A program made the translations under genes and the position numbers. Of a stretch of 44,290 bases of DNA, positions 30,803 through 38,998 are shown piece after piece. Source of the stretch: Micrococcales bacterium UBA2037 (GTDB lineage Bacteria > Actinomycetota > Actinomycetes > Actinomycetales > Microbacteriaceae). Within the stretch, counting starts at the first letter, position 1. The number at the start of each line of letters is the position of its first letter. The notes beneath the pieces were generated by a model. It ran no database searches. It saw only the letters and a program-made list of their open reading frames with translations, and was not told where the DNA came from. The DNA is taken from NCBI GenBank assembly GCA_002333405.1, contig DDBH01000011.1, forward strand, positions 57,347-101,636, given 5' to 3'.

Positions 30803-31115
30803 CCGGTCCTGTGTACTTCTCGCCAGGTCCCTGACCTGGGGCATCCTTGATCGAGGAGGCCTCTCGGAACGCAAGTTGCAGCGAGCGTAGTCCGTCACGA
30901 AGTGGCCGCGCGTGGTGGTCACCTATCTCAGGAGCCGCCGCTGAAACAAGCCCAGCCAGAGCGTTAATTAGCTTTCTGGCTTCGTCCAAGTCCGCAGGGG
31001 CATCTTCAGATAGACCACATTGGACAGCTGCAGCGCTCATAAGGTGGACGGCGGTCGTGTTGATCACTTCAACCGCTGGCACCTCGGCGATGTCGCGAGC
31101 TAGATCTTCTTGCAA
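30795..31115 (-). CDS. DUF1844 family protein
   Basis: 106 residues, with the family core DIAEVPAVEVINTTAVHLMSAAAVQCGL near the start and an alpha-helical rest. DUF1844 genes stand next to infC in actinobacteria; function unknown. I chose TTG 31115 because AGAGG lies just before it on the minus strand; another TTG at 31130 would add five residues but has no ribosome site. Confidence 0.88.
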   Translation of the reverse strand: MQEDLARDIAEVPAVEVINTTAVHLMSAAAVQCGLSEDAPADLDEARKLINALAGLVSAAAPEIGDHHARPLRDGLRSLQLAFREASSIKDAPGQGPGEKYTGPVS

Positions 31116-31123
31116 GTTTCCTC

Positions 31124-31152
31124 TTCTCAATTCATTAATGCTCTGCTAGGCT
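31124..31152 (+). promoter_or_regulatory. Candidate promoter of infC-rpmI-rplT
   Basis: TTCTCA (31124-31129), 17 bases, TAGGCT (31147-31152). It would give a 5' leader of about 135 bases. The -35 is only a partial match. Confidence 0.35.
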
Positions 31153-31158
31153 ACCTGA

Positions 31159-31290
31159 GGCTCTGGGCTAATGCTCAGTGGAAGTGGATCACGATCCCAC
31201 CTGTCAGCCGCCTTCTAAATAGGCTGCCGGGTAAGAGAGTTGTTTTGTTTCTGCACGCTATGCGTGGCCAAAAACGGTAACTAAGGAGCA
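31159..31290 (+). promoter_or_regulatory. Structured 5' leader of the infC operon
   Basis: The leader holds successive possible hairpins: CTGGGC/GCTCAG (31165-31180 region, one G-U), GTGGAT/ATCCCAC around 31184-31200, CAGCC/GGCTG (about 31205-31226), and CACGC/GCGTG (31254-31258 with 31262-31266). Leaders of infC-rpmI-rplT operons in Bacillus and enterobacteria are bound by L20 for autoregulation; an analogous control here is inference. Confidence 0.4.
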
Positions 31291-31293
31291 ATT

Positions 31294-31866
31294 ATCAGCG
31301 ATCCTCGCATTAATGAGCGTATTCGGGTGGCACAGGTTCGACTTGTGGGTTCAGCCGGAGAGCAAGTTGGCGTAGTTGATATTGATCAAGCACTCAAGTT
31401 GGCTCGTGAGGCGGACCTTGACCTAGTTGAGGTTTCACCAGGATCGAACCCACCTGTTTGCAAGATCATGGACTACGGGAAGTTTAAATACGAAGCTGCC
31501 CAAAAAGTTCGTGAAGCCAGAAAGAACCAGGTCAACACAATCTTGAAGACTGTGCGATTTGGTTTGAAGATCGATGCCCACGACTATGAAACAAAGGCCT
31601 CACAGGTTCGTAAGTTCCTGAAGGCTGGCGACAAGGTCAAGGTCATGGTGGTTTTCCGTGGTCGCGAACAGTCCCGCCCAGAAATGGGTGTGAAGTTGCT
31701 TCAAAAGCTCGCAGAGCAAGTTACTGAATTTGGAGCCGTTGAGTCGAACCCATCTATTGATGGCCGCTCAATGGTGATGGTCATTGGACCATTGAAGAAC
31801 AAGGCAGAGGCACGCGCCGATGCCAAAAAGGCACAGCAGAAGCCTGCTGTGGTTGAAGAGAACTAA
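31294..31866 (+). CDS. infC: Translation initiation factor IF-3 with a non-standard start codon
   Basis: Checks the start codon and keeps subunits apart. In this frame there is a stop at 31282-31284, and before the internal GTG at 31327 no ATG, GTG or TTG exists, yet the conserved N-terminus ISDPRINERIRVAQVRLVG is encoded. AAGGAG (31283-31288) points to ATC at 31294 (spacing five); ATT at 31291 would be only two bases away. IF-3 genes are known for such codons, which IF-3 itself discriminates against, giving autocontrol. 190 residues. Confidence 0.93.
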   Translation: MSDPRINERIRVAQVRLVGSAGEQVGVVDIDQALKLAREADLDLVEVSPGSNPPVCKIMDYGKFKYEAAQKVREARKNQVNTILKTVRFGLKIDAHDYETKASQVRKFLKAGDKVKVMVVFRGREQSRPEMGVKLLQKLAEQVTEFGAVESNPSIDGRSMVMVIGPLKNKAEARADAKKAQQKPAVVEEN

Positions 31867-31877
31867 AAGGAGAGCTC

Positions 31878-32072
31878 ATGCCGAAGATGAAGACCCACTC
31901 GGGCGCCAAAAAGCGTTTCCGCTTTACTGGCAGCGGCAAGCTGATGAAGCAGCAAATCAACATGCGACACAACCAGGAGCACATGTCCTCCAGGCGCAAG
32001 CGTCGCTTGAACGCGGACCAGGTGGTTTCCCCTGCAGATTTCAAGAAGCTTAAGAGGCAGCTGGGCCGATAG
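31878..32072 (+). CDS. rpmI: 50S ribosomal protein L35 (bL35)
   Basis: 64 residues, very basic, opening with MPKMKTHSGAKKRF and containing SRRKRRLN. Ribosome site AAAGGAGAG just before. Second gene of infC-rpmI-rplT. Confidence 0.97.
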   Translation: MPKMKTHSGAKKRFRFTGSGKLMKQQINMRHNQEHMSSRRKRRLNADQVVSPADFKKLKRQLGR

Positions 32073-32096
32073 GTTTAGCTAAGAAGGAGTAAGAAA

Positions 32097-32480
32097 ATGG
32101 CAAGAGTAAAAAACGCCGTCAACTCGCACAAAAAGCGCAGAGTTGCCCTTGAGCGTGCTCATGGTTACCGCGGACAGCGATCACGTCTTTACCGTCAGGC
32201 AAAGCAGCAGATCCTGCACTCGCTGGTCTACGCATACAACGACCGTCGTAAGAACAAGGGTAATTTCCGTAGGCTGTGGATCCAGCGAATCAACGCTGCA
32301 GCTCGCCTCAATGGAATGACCTACAACCGCTTTATCCAGGGCTTGAGCCTTGCTGGTATCGAGGTTGACCGTCGAATCTTGTCCGACATGGCAATCCACG
32401 ACCCTAAGTCGTTTGCAACATTGGTTGCATCTGCGAAGGCCGCATTGCCTAAGGACGTGAACGCTCCAAAGGCAAGCTAA
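32097..32480 (+). CDS. rplT: 50S ribosomal protein L20 (bL20)
   Basis: 127 residues with MARVKNAVNSHKKRR, YRGQRSRLYRQAKQ and LWIQRINAAAR typical of L20, an early-assembly 23S rRNA binder that in other bacteria represses its own operon. GAAGGAG precedes the ATG. Stop overlaps the next ATG by one base (TAATG). Confidence 0.98.
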   Translation: MARVKNAVNSHKKRRVALERAHGYRGQRSRLYRQAKQQILHSLVYAYNDRRKNKGNFRRLWIQRINAAARLNGMTYNRFIQGLSLAGIEVDRRILSDMAIHDPKSFATLVASAKAALPKDVNAPKAS

Positions 32481-33274
32481 TGCTTGATGATCCCAGATCC
32501 AATAGGGTCAAGGGGATTACTCGACTAAGTCAAAAAGACGCCCGGTATGAAACCGGGCTCTTTTTGCTTGAGGGACCCCAGGGACTCAAAGAGCTTGGTA
32601 GGTCGAAAGACCTGGTCGAAGAGATATTCGTCACTGCAGCTGGGCAAGAGCGGTATGCCGATTTGCTCCGGCTGTTTCCAGCTTCCGTTCAGGTCGAAGT
32701 CTCTGACCAGGTTATGGCCAGAATTGCTGACACCAAAACCCCGCAGGGGATTGTTTCAGTGGTTCATCATGTCGACGTTCCCATGGATGAACTGCTGCGC
32801 TTGAAGCCAAAGCTGGTTGCGATTATTGACCAGGGCCGGGACCCGGGAAACATCGGGACCATCATTCGCGCAGCAGATGCTGCCGGGGCAGACGGAATCA
32901 TTCTGAGCGCTGATTCGGTGGACATCTACAACCAGAAAGTTGCTAGATCCACTGCGGGCAGTATCTTGAACATCCCAATCGTGCTCGATCAAGACCTTGG
33001 TGAAGCCATCTCGATGCTGAAAGAGGCCGGCTTGCAGGTGTTTTCAACTGCTGCCAGCGGAAGATCAATTGCAGAACTTGACAAAGCGATACTTGCTAAG
33101 CCAACAGCCTGGATATTTGGCAATGAAGCACATGGCGTCTCTGGTCAGGTGGCTTTATTGGCAGACGATTCGGTGTCGTTGCCGATCTATGGGTCGGCCG
33201 AGTCTCTAAATCTGGCAACCGCAGCTTCGGTTTGCCTGTATTTCACTGCCGTCGCTCAGCAATCTAGTCACTAA
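32480..33274 (+). CDS. TrmH/SpoU family rRNA 2'-O-methyltransferase
   Basis: 264 residues of the SPOUT family: an N-terminal substrate-binding part (GLFLLEGPQGLKEL) and the knotted catalytic domain with motif 1 DPGNIGTIIRAADAAGAD, motif 2 WIFGNEAHGVS and motif 3 PIYGSAESLNLATAASVCLY. Target is probably a 23S rRNA ribose; I cannot tell which. Oddly, a strong intrinsic terminator is encoded within codons 18-29, so only part of the transcripts from rplT should reach the rest of the gene. Confidence 0.93.
   Translation: MLDDPRSNRVKGITRLSQKDARYETGLFLLEGPQGLKELGRSKDLVEEIFVTAAGQERYADLLRLFPASVQVEVSDQVMARIADTKTPQGIVSVVHHVDVPMDELLRLKPKLVAIIDQGRDPGNIGTIIRAADAAGADGIILSADSVDIYNQKVARSTAGSILNIPIVLDQDLGEAISMLKEAGLQVFSTAASGRSIAELDKAILAKPTAWIFGNEAHGVSGQVALLADDSVSLPIYGSAESLNLATAASVCLYFTAVAQQSSH
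32531..32566 (+). terminator. Strong intrinsic terminator inside the trmH-type coding sequence
   Basis: CAAAAAGA (32531-32538), one unpaired C, GCCCGG (32540-32545), a 7-base loop, CCGGGC (32553-32558), TCTTTTTG (32559-32566). The two outer octamers are perfect complements, giving a GC core with a flanking A-tract and T-tract, the layout of a bidirectional intrinsic terminator. It starts 51 bases after the rplT stop. Confidence 0.8.
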
Positions 33275-33277
33275 ACT
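33272..33277 (+). promoter_or_regulatory. -10 box for a leaderless pheS transcript
   Basis: TAAACT, whose first three bases are the upstream stop codon, ends seven bases before the GTG at 33285. The other GTG at 33279 is only one base away. Confidence 0.45.
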
Positions 33278-33284
33278 TGTGCCG

Positions 33285-34319
33285 GTGTCAGACAAATTAA
33301 CCCCGGAGTCCGTAGCTTCCGCGCTGCAGGAGTCGCTAGCCGCGCTGAGTGAGATCACTGATGCGGCTTCACTTAGAGGCCAAAAGGCCCAAATCATAGG
33401 CGAGAACTCCGCATTGAGTCAGCTCAACGGGCTTATCAAGAGCGTCCCCAACGAACAGAAGGCCGAGGCCGGCAAGTTGGTCGGAGGCGCTAGGGCGCAG
33501 CTGAGCGCAGCTTTTGCTGAGAAAGAGGCTGAGCTGGAGGCGCTAGAGCGCAATCAGGCTCTTGCCGCTGAAGCAGTGGACCTGAGCGCTGCTCCGAAAT
33601 ACCTTGGGCTTGGAGCTAGGCACCCACTTTCATTACTTATGGACCAAATTGGCGACGTATTTGTGGGCATGGGCTGGGAGATTGCCGACGGGCCAGAGCT
33701 TGAAAACGAGTGGTTTAACTTTGATGCTCTGAACTTTCATCCTGATCACCCGGCCAGGGCGATGCAGGACACTTTTTTTGTGAAGCCAGTTGAGAACCAC
33801 CTTCTGCTTAGAACTCACACCTCGCCGGTTCAGGTCAGGTCGATGCTGGAGCGAGAGCTGCCGGTCTACGTGCTGTGCCCTGGAAGGGTGTTCAGAACCG
33901 ACGAGCTTGATGCCACGCACACTCCGGTTTTCCATCAGGTCGAGGGCCTTGCTATTGACAAGGGTTTGACCATGGCAGATTTGCGCGGCACCCTGGAGCA
34001 CTTCGCACGAGTGATGTTTGGCCAGGAGGCCAAGATCAGGCTTCGTCCAAGCTTCTTCCCGTTCACCGAGCCGTCGGCCGAGCTTGATGTTTGGCATCCG
34101 GATGCCAAAGGTGGCCCCAGATGGGTTGAGTGGGGTGGTTGCGGCATGGTGAATCCAAACGTGCTGCTAGCTGCTGGCATTGACCCCGAGGTGTATTCCG
34201 GTTTTGCATTCGGAATGGGTATTGAGCGAACTCTTATGTTTAGAAACGGTGTCCTCGACATGCACGACATGGTTGAGGCCGATGTGCGTTTTAGCGCTCA
34301 GTTTGGTTCGGTGATCTAG
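33285..34319 (+). CDS. pheS: Phenylalanine-tRNA ligase alpha subunit
   Basis: Catalytic subunit of the heterotetrameric synthetase. After an N-terminal coiled-coil (about 1-90) come class II motifs: HPLSLLMDQI, the motif 2 region with FHQVEGLAIDKGLTM, and motif 3 GFAFGMGIERTLM. I prefer GTG 33285 (MSDKLTPESV) over GTG 33279 because of the -10 spacing; the difference is two residues. The pheT ATG follows directly after the stop. Confidence 0.96.
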   Translation: MSDKLTPESVASALQESLAALSEITDAASLRGQKAQIIGENSALSQLNGLIKSVPNEQKAEAGKLVGGARAQLSAAFAEKEAELEALERNQALAAEAVDLSAAPKYLGLGARHPLSLLMDQIGDVFVGMGWEIADGPELENEWFNFDALNFHPDHPARAMQDTFFVKPVENHLLLRTHTSPVQVRSMLERELPVYVLCPGRVFRTDELDATHTPVFHQVEGLAIDKGLTMADLRGTLEHFARVMFGQEAKIRLRPSFFPFTEPSAELDVWHPDAKGGPRWVEWGGCGMVNPNVLLAAGIDPEVYSGFAFGMGIERTLMFRNGVLDMHDMVEADVRFSAQFGSVI

Positions 34320-36800
34320 ATGAGAATTCCACTGAAGTGGCTGGGAGAAATGGTTCCCTTGGCACCAGGCGCGACCGCACATGATGTCATGGCCGAACTT
34401 GTCAAAGTTGGGCTTGAAGAAGAAGGTGCTCACGGCGGAGACATCTCCGGGCCGGTTGTTGTCGGTGAGGTGCTGGAATTCGAACCGGAACAGCAGAATA
34501 ACGGCAAGACCATCCGCTGGTGCCAGGTTCGGGTTGCAGAATCAGGCGAACAGCAGGTCCGAGGCGTTGTCTGTGGTGCATCAAACTTTGCTGTTGGCGA
34601 CAAAGTCGTAGTGACATTGCCAGGAGCTGTGTTGCCGGGTGGTTTTGAAATTGCCGCAAGAAAAACCTACGGGCATGTTTCTGACGGCATGATCGCTTCA
34701 GCCAGAGAGCTCGGCCTGGGTGATGACCATGACGGCATTCTGGTTTTGTCGACCATAGGCCTTGATCCAGCGATTGGCACTGATGCCATCAGTTTGCTTG
34801 GCCTTGACGACTCCGCCGCTGAAGTAAACGTCACACCAGATCGTGGCTATTGCCTGTCAATCAGGGGAGTGGCTAGAGAGTATTCGCACGCAGCTGGCGT
34901 GAAATTTTCTGACCCTGCAGCAAGTGTCGAGGTGGCCTCGGGTTCCGGCTTTCAGCTCTCGGTGACCGATGGGGCACCAATCCACGGAGTGCCCGGTTGC
35001 TCAAAGTTTGCTCTGGTTGGTGTCAAGGATATTGACCCCACAGCGACTGTGCCAGATTGGATGGCCGCAAGGCTAAAGCTTGCTGGCATGAGATCGATTT
35101 CGATTGCGGTTGACATCACCAACTACGTAATGCTTGAACTGGGTCAGCCATTGCACGCCTATGACGCTGCAAAACTAGACGGCGGCATTAGCGTTCGGCG
35201 CGCAAAGTCTGGCGAGGAGATTGTGAATCTTGACGACAAGAGCCGCACCCTCAGCCCGGAAGACCTTTTGATTTGCGATGACCAGGGGCCGATTGGCATT
35301 GCTGGGGTCATGGGTGGCGCTCGGACCGAGGTCAGCGATTCAACCCGCGAGGTTCTGATCGAAGCAGCGATCTTTGATCCAATTTCGATTGCCAGGAGCG
35401 CCCGAAGGCACAAGCTCCCATCGGAGGCTTCAAAGCGATTTGAGCGCGGGGTTGACTCTGCCATTCCAAACATTGCAGCCTCCAGGGCCGCAGCACTTTT
35501 GGTTGAGCTTGCTGGTGGAAAACTTAGCGGGGTAGGGGCAGACTTCTCGGAACAATCCCAGCGACCAGAACTCTCCATGGACGCCTCTTACCCGTCGCAG
35601 CTAGTAGGCGTTGATTACAGTCTTGACCAGGTGGTTTCCAGTCTTGAGCAAATCGGCTGTACGGTGAGCGTTTCTGGGTCGACCTTGTCGGTGACCGCAC
35701 CTAGCTGGAGGCCAGACATCACGCACAAGACCGACCTGGTTGAAGAGGTTGCAAGACTTGTTGGGTACGACAAGATTCCGACCCGGTTGCCAGTTGCGCC
35801 TCCAGGAAGAGGTCTCACTAGGAGGCAGCGGCTAAGAAGACGCTCGCTGTCAGCGCTGACTGGAGCGGGCCTAATTGAGGTGTTGAACTACCCATTTGTC
35901 TCCAAGGAGCAAAACGCTTGGATGGGCGAGGTTGAAGCGGTAGAGCTCGAGAATCCGATTCAGTCTGAGTTTGGACAGCTAAGAACTTCCTTGGTTCCAG
36001 GACTGGTGCTGGCTGCAGCACGAAACATTTCACGAGGCATGGTTGATCTGGCACTGGTTGAGGAGGGGTCAGTCTTTTTGGCAGCAGCAGGTTCGCCTGT
36101 GTTGCAGCTGCCTATTGGCAACCAGAGGCCCTCGGATCAGGAGCTCGCAGCGCTAAAGAGTTCCATACCAAATCAACCTAGGTTTATCTCGGGTCTATTT
36201 ACCGGAAACTGGGTGAAGCAGGGCCCGGGACAGTCAGCGATCACAGCTGGTTATCCGCAGGCTCTTGGAGCCGTTGAGATCCTGCTCCAGCAGGCAGCGC
36301 TTGGTTTTGAGCTAGAGCAGGCCAAGCTGCCAGGTCTGCACCCTGGTCGCGCTGCCAGGGTCCTAGTGCAGGGACAGGCTGTCGGCCTGGTTGGTGAACT
36401 CCATCCAGATCTAGCCAGCGAAAATCACCTTCCGAGACAGGTCGGAATCTTCGAGCTGAACCTGGATGCGCTCTATGCTCTGTCACCTGAAATAGTGACC
36501 GCAAAATCTGTTGATGTAATGCCGGCCGCCACTCAGGATCTATCGATGGTGGTCGCCACCAGTGTCGCTGCCTCCGAGCTGATGACCACAATCATTGCTG
36601 GCGCGGGAGAGCTACTGGAAGAGATCAGGCTGGTTGATGACTACAGGGGTGCTGGGCTAGCAGAGGGCACCAAGTCGCTAACTTTTGCGCTGCTATTTAG
36701 GGCTGATGACAGAACTTTGACTCAGCAGGAGGCAAGTGCTGCCAGGGACAAGGCAGTGGCGCTTGCTGCTGAAAAACACGGTGGGGTGCTAAGGGGCTAA
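34320..36800 (+). CDS. pheT: Phenylalanine-tRNA ligase beta subunit
   Basis: 826 residues: N-terminal OB-fold tRNA-binding domain (about 40-150), B3/B4 editing domain (about 215-370), B5, a catalytic-like core (ITHKTDLVEEVARLVGYDKIPTRLP), and the C-terminal anticodon-binding FDX-ACB domain (about 733-826). Begins with MRIPLKWLGEMV, no gap after pheS. argC starts on the base after its stop, so pheST and argC may share transcripts. Confidence 0.97.
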   Translation: MRIPLKWLGEMVPLAPGATAHDVMAELVKVGLEEEGAHGGDISGPVVVGEVLEFEPEQQNNGKTIRWCQVRVAESGEQQVRGVVCGASNFAVGDKVVVTLPGAVLPGGFEIAARKTYGHVSDGMIASARELGLGDDHDGILVLSTIGLDPAIGTDAISLLGLDDSAAEVNVTPDRGYCLSIRGVAREYSHAAGVKFSDPAASVEVASGSGFQLSVTDGAPIHGVPGCSKFALVGVKDIDPTATVPDWMAARLKLAGMRSISIAVDITNYVMLELGQPLHAYDAAKLDGGISVRRAKSGEEIVNLDDKSRTLSPEDLLICDDQGPIGIAGVMGGARTEVSDSTREVLIEAAIFDPISIARSARRHKLPSEASKRFERGVDSAIPNIAASRAAALLVELAGGKLSGVGADFSEQSQRPELSMDASYPSQLVGVDYSLDQVVSSLEQIGCTVSVSGSTLSVTAPSWRPDITHKTDLVEEVARLVGYDKIPTRLPVAPPGRGLTRRQRLRRRSLSALTGAGLIEVLNYPFVSKEQNAWMGEVEAVELENPIQSEFGQLRTSLVPGLVLAAARNISRGMVDLALVEEGSVFLAAAGSPVLQLPIGNQRPSDQELAALKSSIPNQPRFISGLFTGNWVKQGPGQSAITAGYPQALGAVEILLQQAALGFELEQAKLPGLHPGRAARVLVQGQAVGLVGELHPDLASENHLPRQVGIFELNLDALYALSPEIVTAKSVDVMPAATQDLSMVVATSVAASELMTTIIAGAGELLEEIRLVDDYRGAGLAEGTKSLTFALLFRADDRTLTQQEASAARDKAVALAAEKHGGVLRG

Positions 36801-37847
36801 ATGACTATTCAGGTTGCAGTTGCAGGCGCCAGCGGTTACGTCGGCGGGGAGCTGCTGCGCCTGATTGCTGGGCACCCAATGTTGGATTTAGGTGCTGTCA
36901 CGGGTCACAGCAATGTGGGCGAAACTCTCGCCACGCTCCAGCCGCACGTGCCTGAATTTGCTGATCGGGTCATCGTTGAGACCACTGCCGAGAATCTCGT
37001 CGGCCACGAAGTTGTCTTCTTGGCTTTGCCTCACACTAAGAGCGCAGAGATAGCTCAGCAGCTTCCAGCCCACGTCATGATCATTGACTGTGGAGCAGAT
37101 TTCCGACTTGAAGACTCAGCGAACTGGGAGAAGTACTATCAGACAACCCACGCTGGTTCTTGGCCATATGGTTTGCCGGAACTAACTCTTGCCTCAGGGG
37201 GCAAGCAGCGTGACCAGCTCAGGCAGGCCAAGCGAATCGCGATTCCCGGCTGCAACGTTATGGCCGTGACACTTGCACTAGCCCCTGCACTTCAAGCTGG
37301 GCTGATTGAGGGAGCCGACTTAGTATCGGTCCTTTCCGTTGGCACATCAGGGGCTGGCAAGGCAAGCAGCCCAGACCTACTTGCGTCAGAAGTACTCGGT
37401 TCAGCCAGGGCTTATGGTGTTGGTGGAACTCACCGTCACACTCCCGAGATCGAGCAGAACCTGAGGCTTGCCTCAGGGAAGTCCGCAACTATTGCGATGA
37501 CACCGGTCTTGGTTCCAATGTCCCGCGGGATTCTTGCCGTCAATACCGCCAAACCGAGTTCGCTGTTCTCGCTTGAGAGGCTGAGGGACGTCTATCAGGC
37601 GGCCTATGGTGATGAGGTTTTTGTCCAGGTTCTGCCAGAAGGTCAACTGCCCAGAACGGCAAGTGTGTTGGGTTCGAATAATGCGCAAATTTCGCTGGCT
37701 TTTGATGAGCACGCCGGGAGAGTTGTTGTTGTCAGCGCGATCGACAACCTGGTCAAGGGAACAGCTGGCACTGCCATTCAAGCGCTGAACATTGCGCTTG
37801 GTTTGACAGAAGAAATTGGCCTAACCGCCATTGGTGTCGCACCGTGA
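36801..37847 (+). CDS. argC: N-acetyl-gamma-glutamyl-phosphate reductase
   Basis: Third step of arginine synthesis. NADP motif GASGYVGGEL near residue 9 and catalytic Cys151 (IPGCNVMA) are present in 348 residues. It follows pheT without spacing and overlaps argJ by GTGA. Opens the argC-argJ-argB run. Confidence 0.97.
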   Translation: MTIQVAVAGASGYVGGELLRLIAGHPMLDLGAVTGHSNVGETLATLQPHVPEFADRVIVETTAENLVGHEVVFLALPHTKSAEIAQQLPAHVMIIDCGADFRLEDSANWEKYYQTTHAGSWPYGLPELTLASGGKQRDQLRQAKRIAIPGCNVMAVTLALAPALQAGLIEGADLVSVLSVGTSGAGKASSPDLLASEVLGSARAYGVGGTHRHTPEIEQNLRLASGKSATIAMTPVLVPMSRGILAVNTAKPSSLFSLERLRDVYQAAYGDEVFVQVLPEGQLPRTASVLGSNNAQISLAFDEHAGRVVVVSAIDNLVKGTAGTAIQALNIALGLTEEIGLTAIGVAP

Positions 37848-38998
37848 GTGTGCTTGCGGCCAAGGGTTTTGTTGGCGCCGGGGTGAGCTCTGGCCTAAAG
37901 GCATCTGGGGGACTTGATCTGGCATTGATCGTGAACCGGGGACCAGAGATTGCTGCCGCCGCTGTTTTCACAACAAACAGGTGTCTTGCCAACCCCATTA
38001 TTTGGTCGAAACAAGTCATTGCTGATGGCACCGCTAGGGCAATCATTCTCAATTCGGGTGGAGCTAATTGCTACACCGGATCCCAGGGTTTTCAGACCAC
38101 TCACGCAACCGCTGAGAAAGTGGCGGAGCTACTTAGAGACTCAGCCTCTGATGTGCTGGTTTGCTCAACGGGCCTGATTGGTGAGCAGCTCGATAGAGAC
38201 AAACTTCTAGCCGGAGCGACTGCTGCCCATGCAGCGCTTGGCGTTGACTCCGGTGAGAGTATTGCCCGAGCAATCATGACAACCGATAGCGTTCCCAAGC
38301 TATCCGAACGACACTCCAATTCTGGCTGGTCAATTGGCGGAATTGCTAAGGGGGCCGGAATGCTCGCCCCTGGCTTGGCAACCATGCTTGTTGTAATCAC
38401 CACCGACGCCATAGTCGAGTCAGCCGCCCTCGACAGAGCACTCCGGGCTGCAACCAGAGTTAGCTTCGATCGACTGGATTCCGATGGCTGCATGTCGACA
38501 AATGACCAAGTCACGCTTATGGCATCTGGAGCAAGTGGCGTTGAGCCAGAGGAATCTGAATTTCAGGCCCTGCTAACCGAGATCTGTAAAGAGCTTGCGT
38601 TGAAGCTGCTGGATGACGCCGAGGGAGCAAGTCACAACATTCACATCACCACCAGCGGTGCGTCCTCTGAAGACGAGGCTGTTGAAGTTTCCAGAAGTGT
38701 TGCCCGCAACAATTTGTTCAAGGCTGCAATCTATGGCAACGACCCAAACTGGGGAAGGATCTTGGCTGCGGTTGGAACAACCAGCGCAACCTTTGACCCC
38801 TACGGCATTGATGTCACAATCAATGGGGTGCTGGTTTCAGCAAATGGTGAACCGGCAGAGGACAGGTCCAAGGTTGATCTGTCTCAACGCAAGGTCGATA
38901 TCGTTATTGACCTGAATGTTGGCAGTGCAACCGCTACCGTGGTGACAAATGATCTAACCCACGAGTACGTCGAAGAGAACAGCGCATATTCAAGCTAA
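37844..38998 (+). CDS. argJ: Ornithine acetyltransferase / N-acetylglutamate synthase
   Basis: Recycles the acetyl group from acetylornithine to glutamate. It matures by self-cleavage at Ala179-Thr180 in LAPGLATMLVVITTDA; Thr180 becomes the N-terminal nucleophile. 384 residues ending YVEENSAYSS, the normal C-terminus. GTG start overlaps argC; stop overlaps argB (TAATG). Confidence 0.97.
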   Translation: MSVLAAKGFVGAGVSSGLKASGGLDLALIVNRGPEIAAAAVFTTNRCLANPIIWSKQVIADGTARAIILNSGGANCYTGSQGFQTTHATAEKVAELLRDSASDVLVCSTGLIGEQLDRDKLLAGATAAHAALGVDSGESIARAIMTTDSVPKLSERHSNSGWSIGGIAKGAGMLAPGLATMLVVITTDAIVESAALDRALRAATRVSFDRLDSDGCMSTNDQVTLMASGASGVEPEESEFQALLTEICKELALKLLDDAEGASHNIHITTSGASSEDEAVEVSRSVARNNLFKAAIYGNDPNWGRILAAVGTTSATFDPYGIDVTINGVLVSANGEPAEDRSKVDLSQRKVDIVIDLNVGSATATVVTNDLTHEYVEENSAYSS

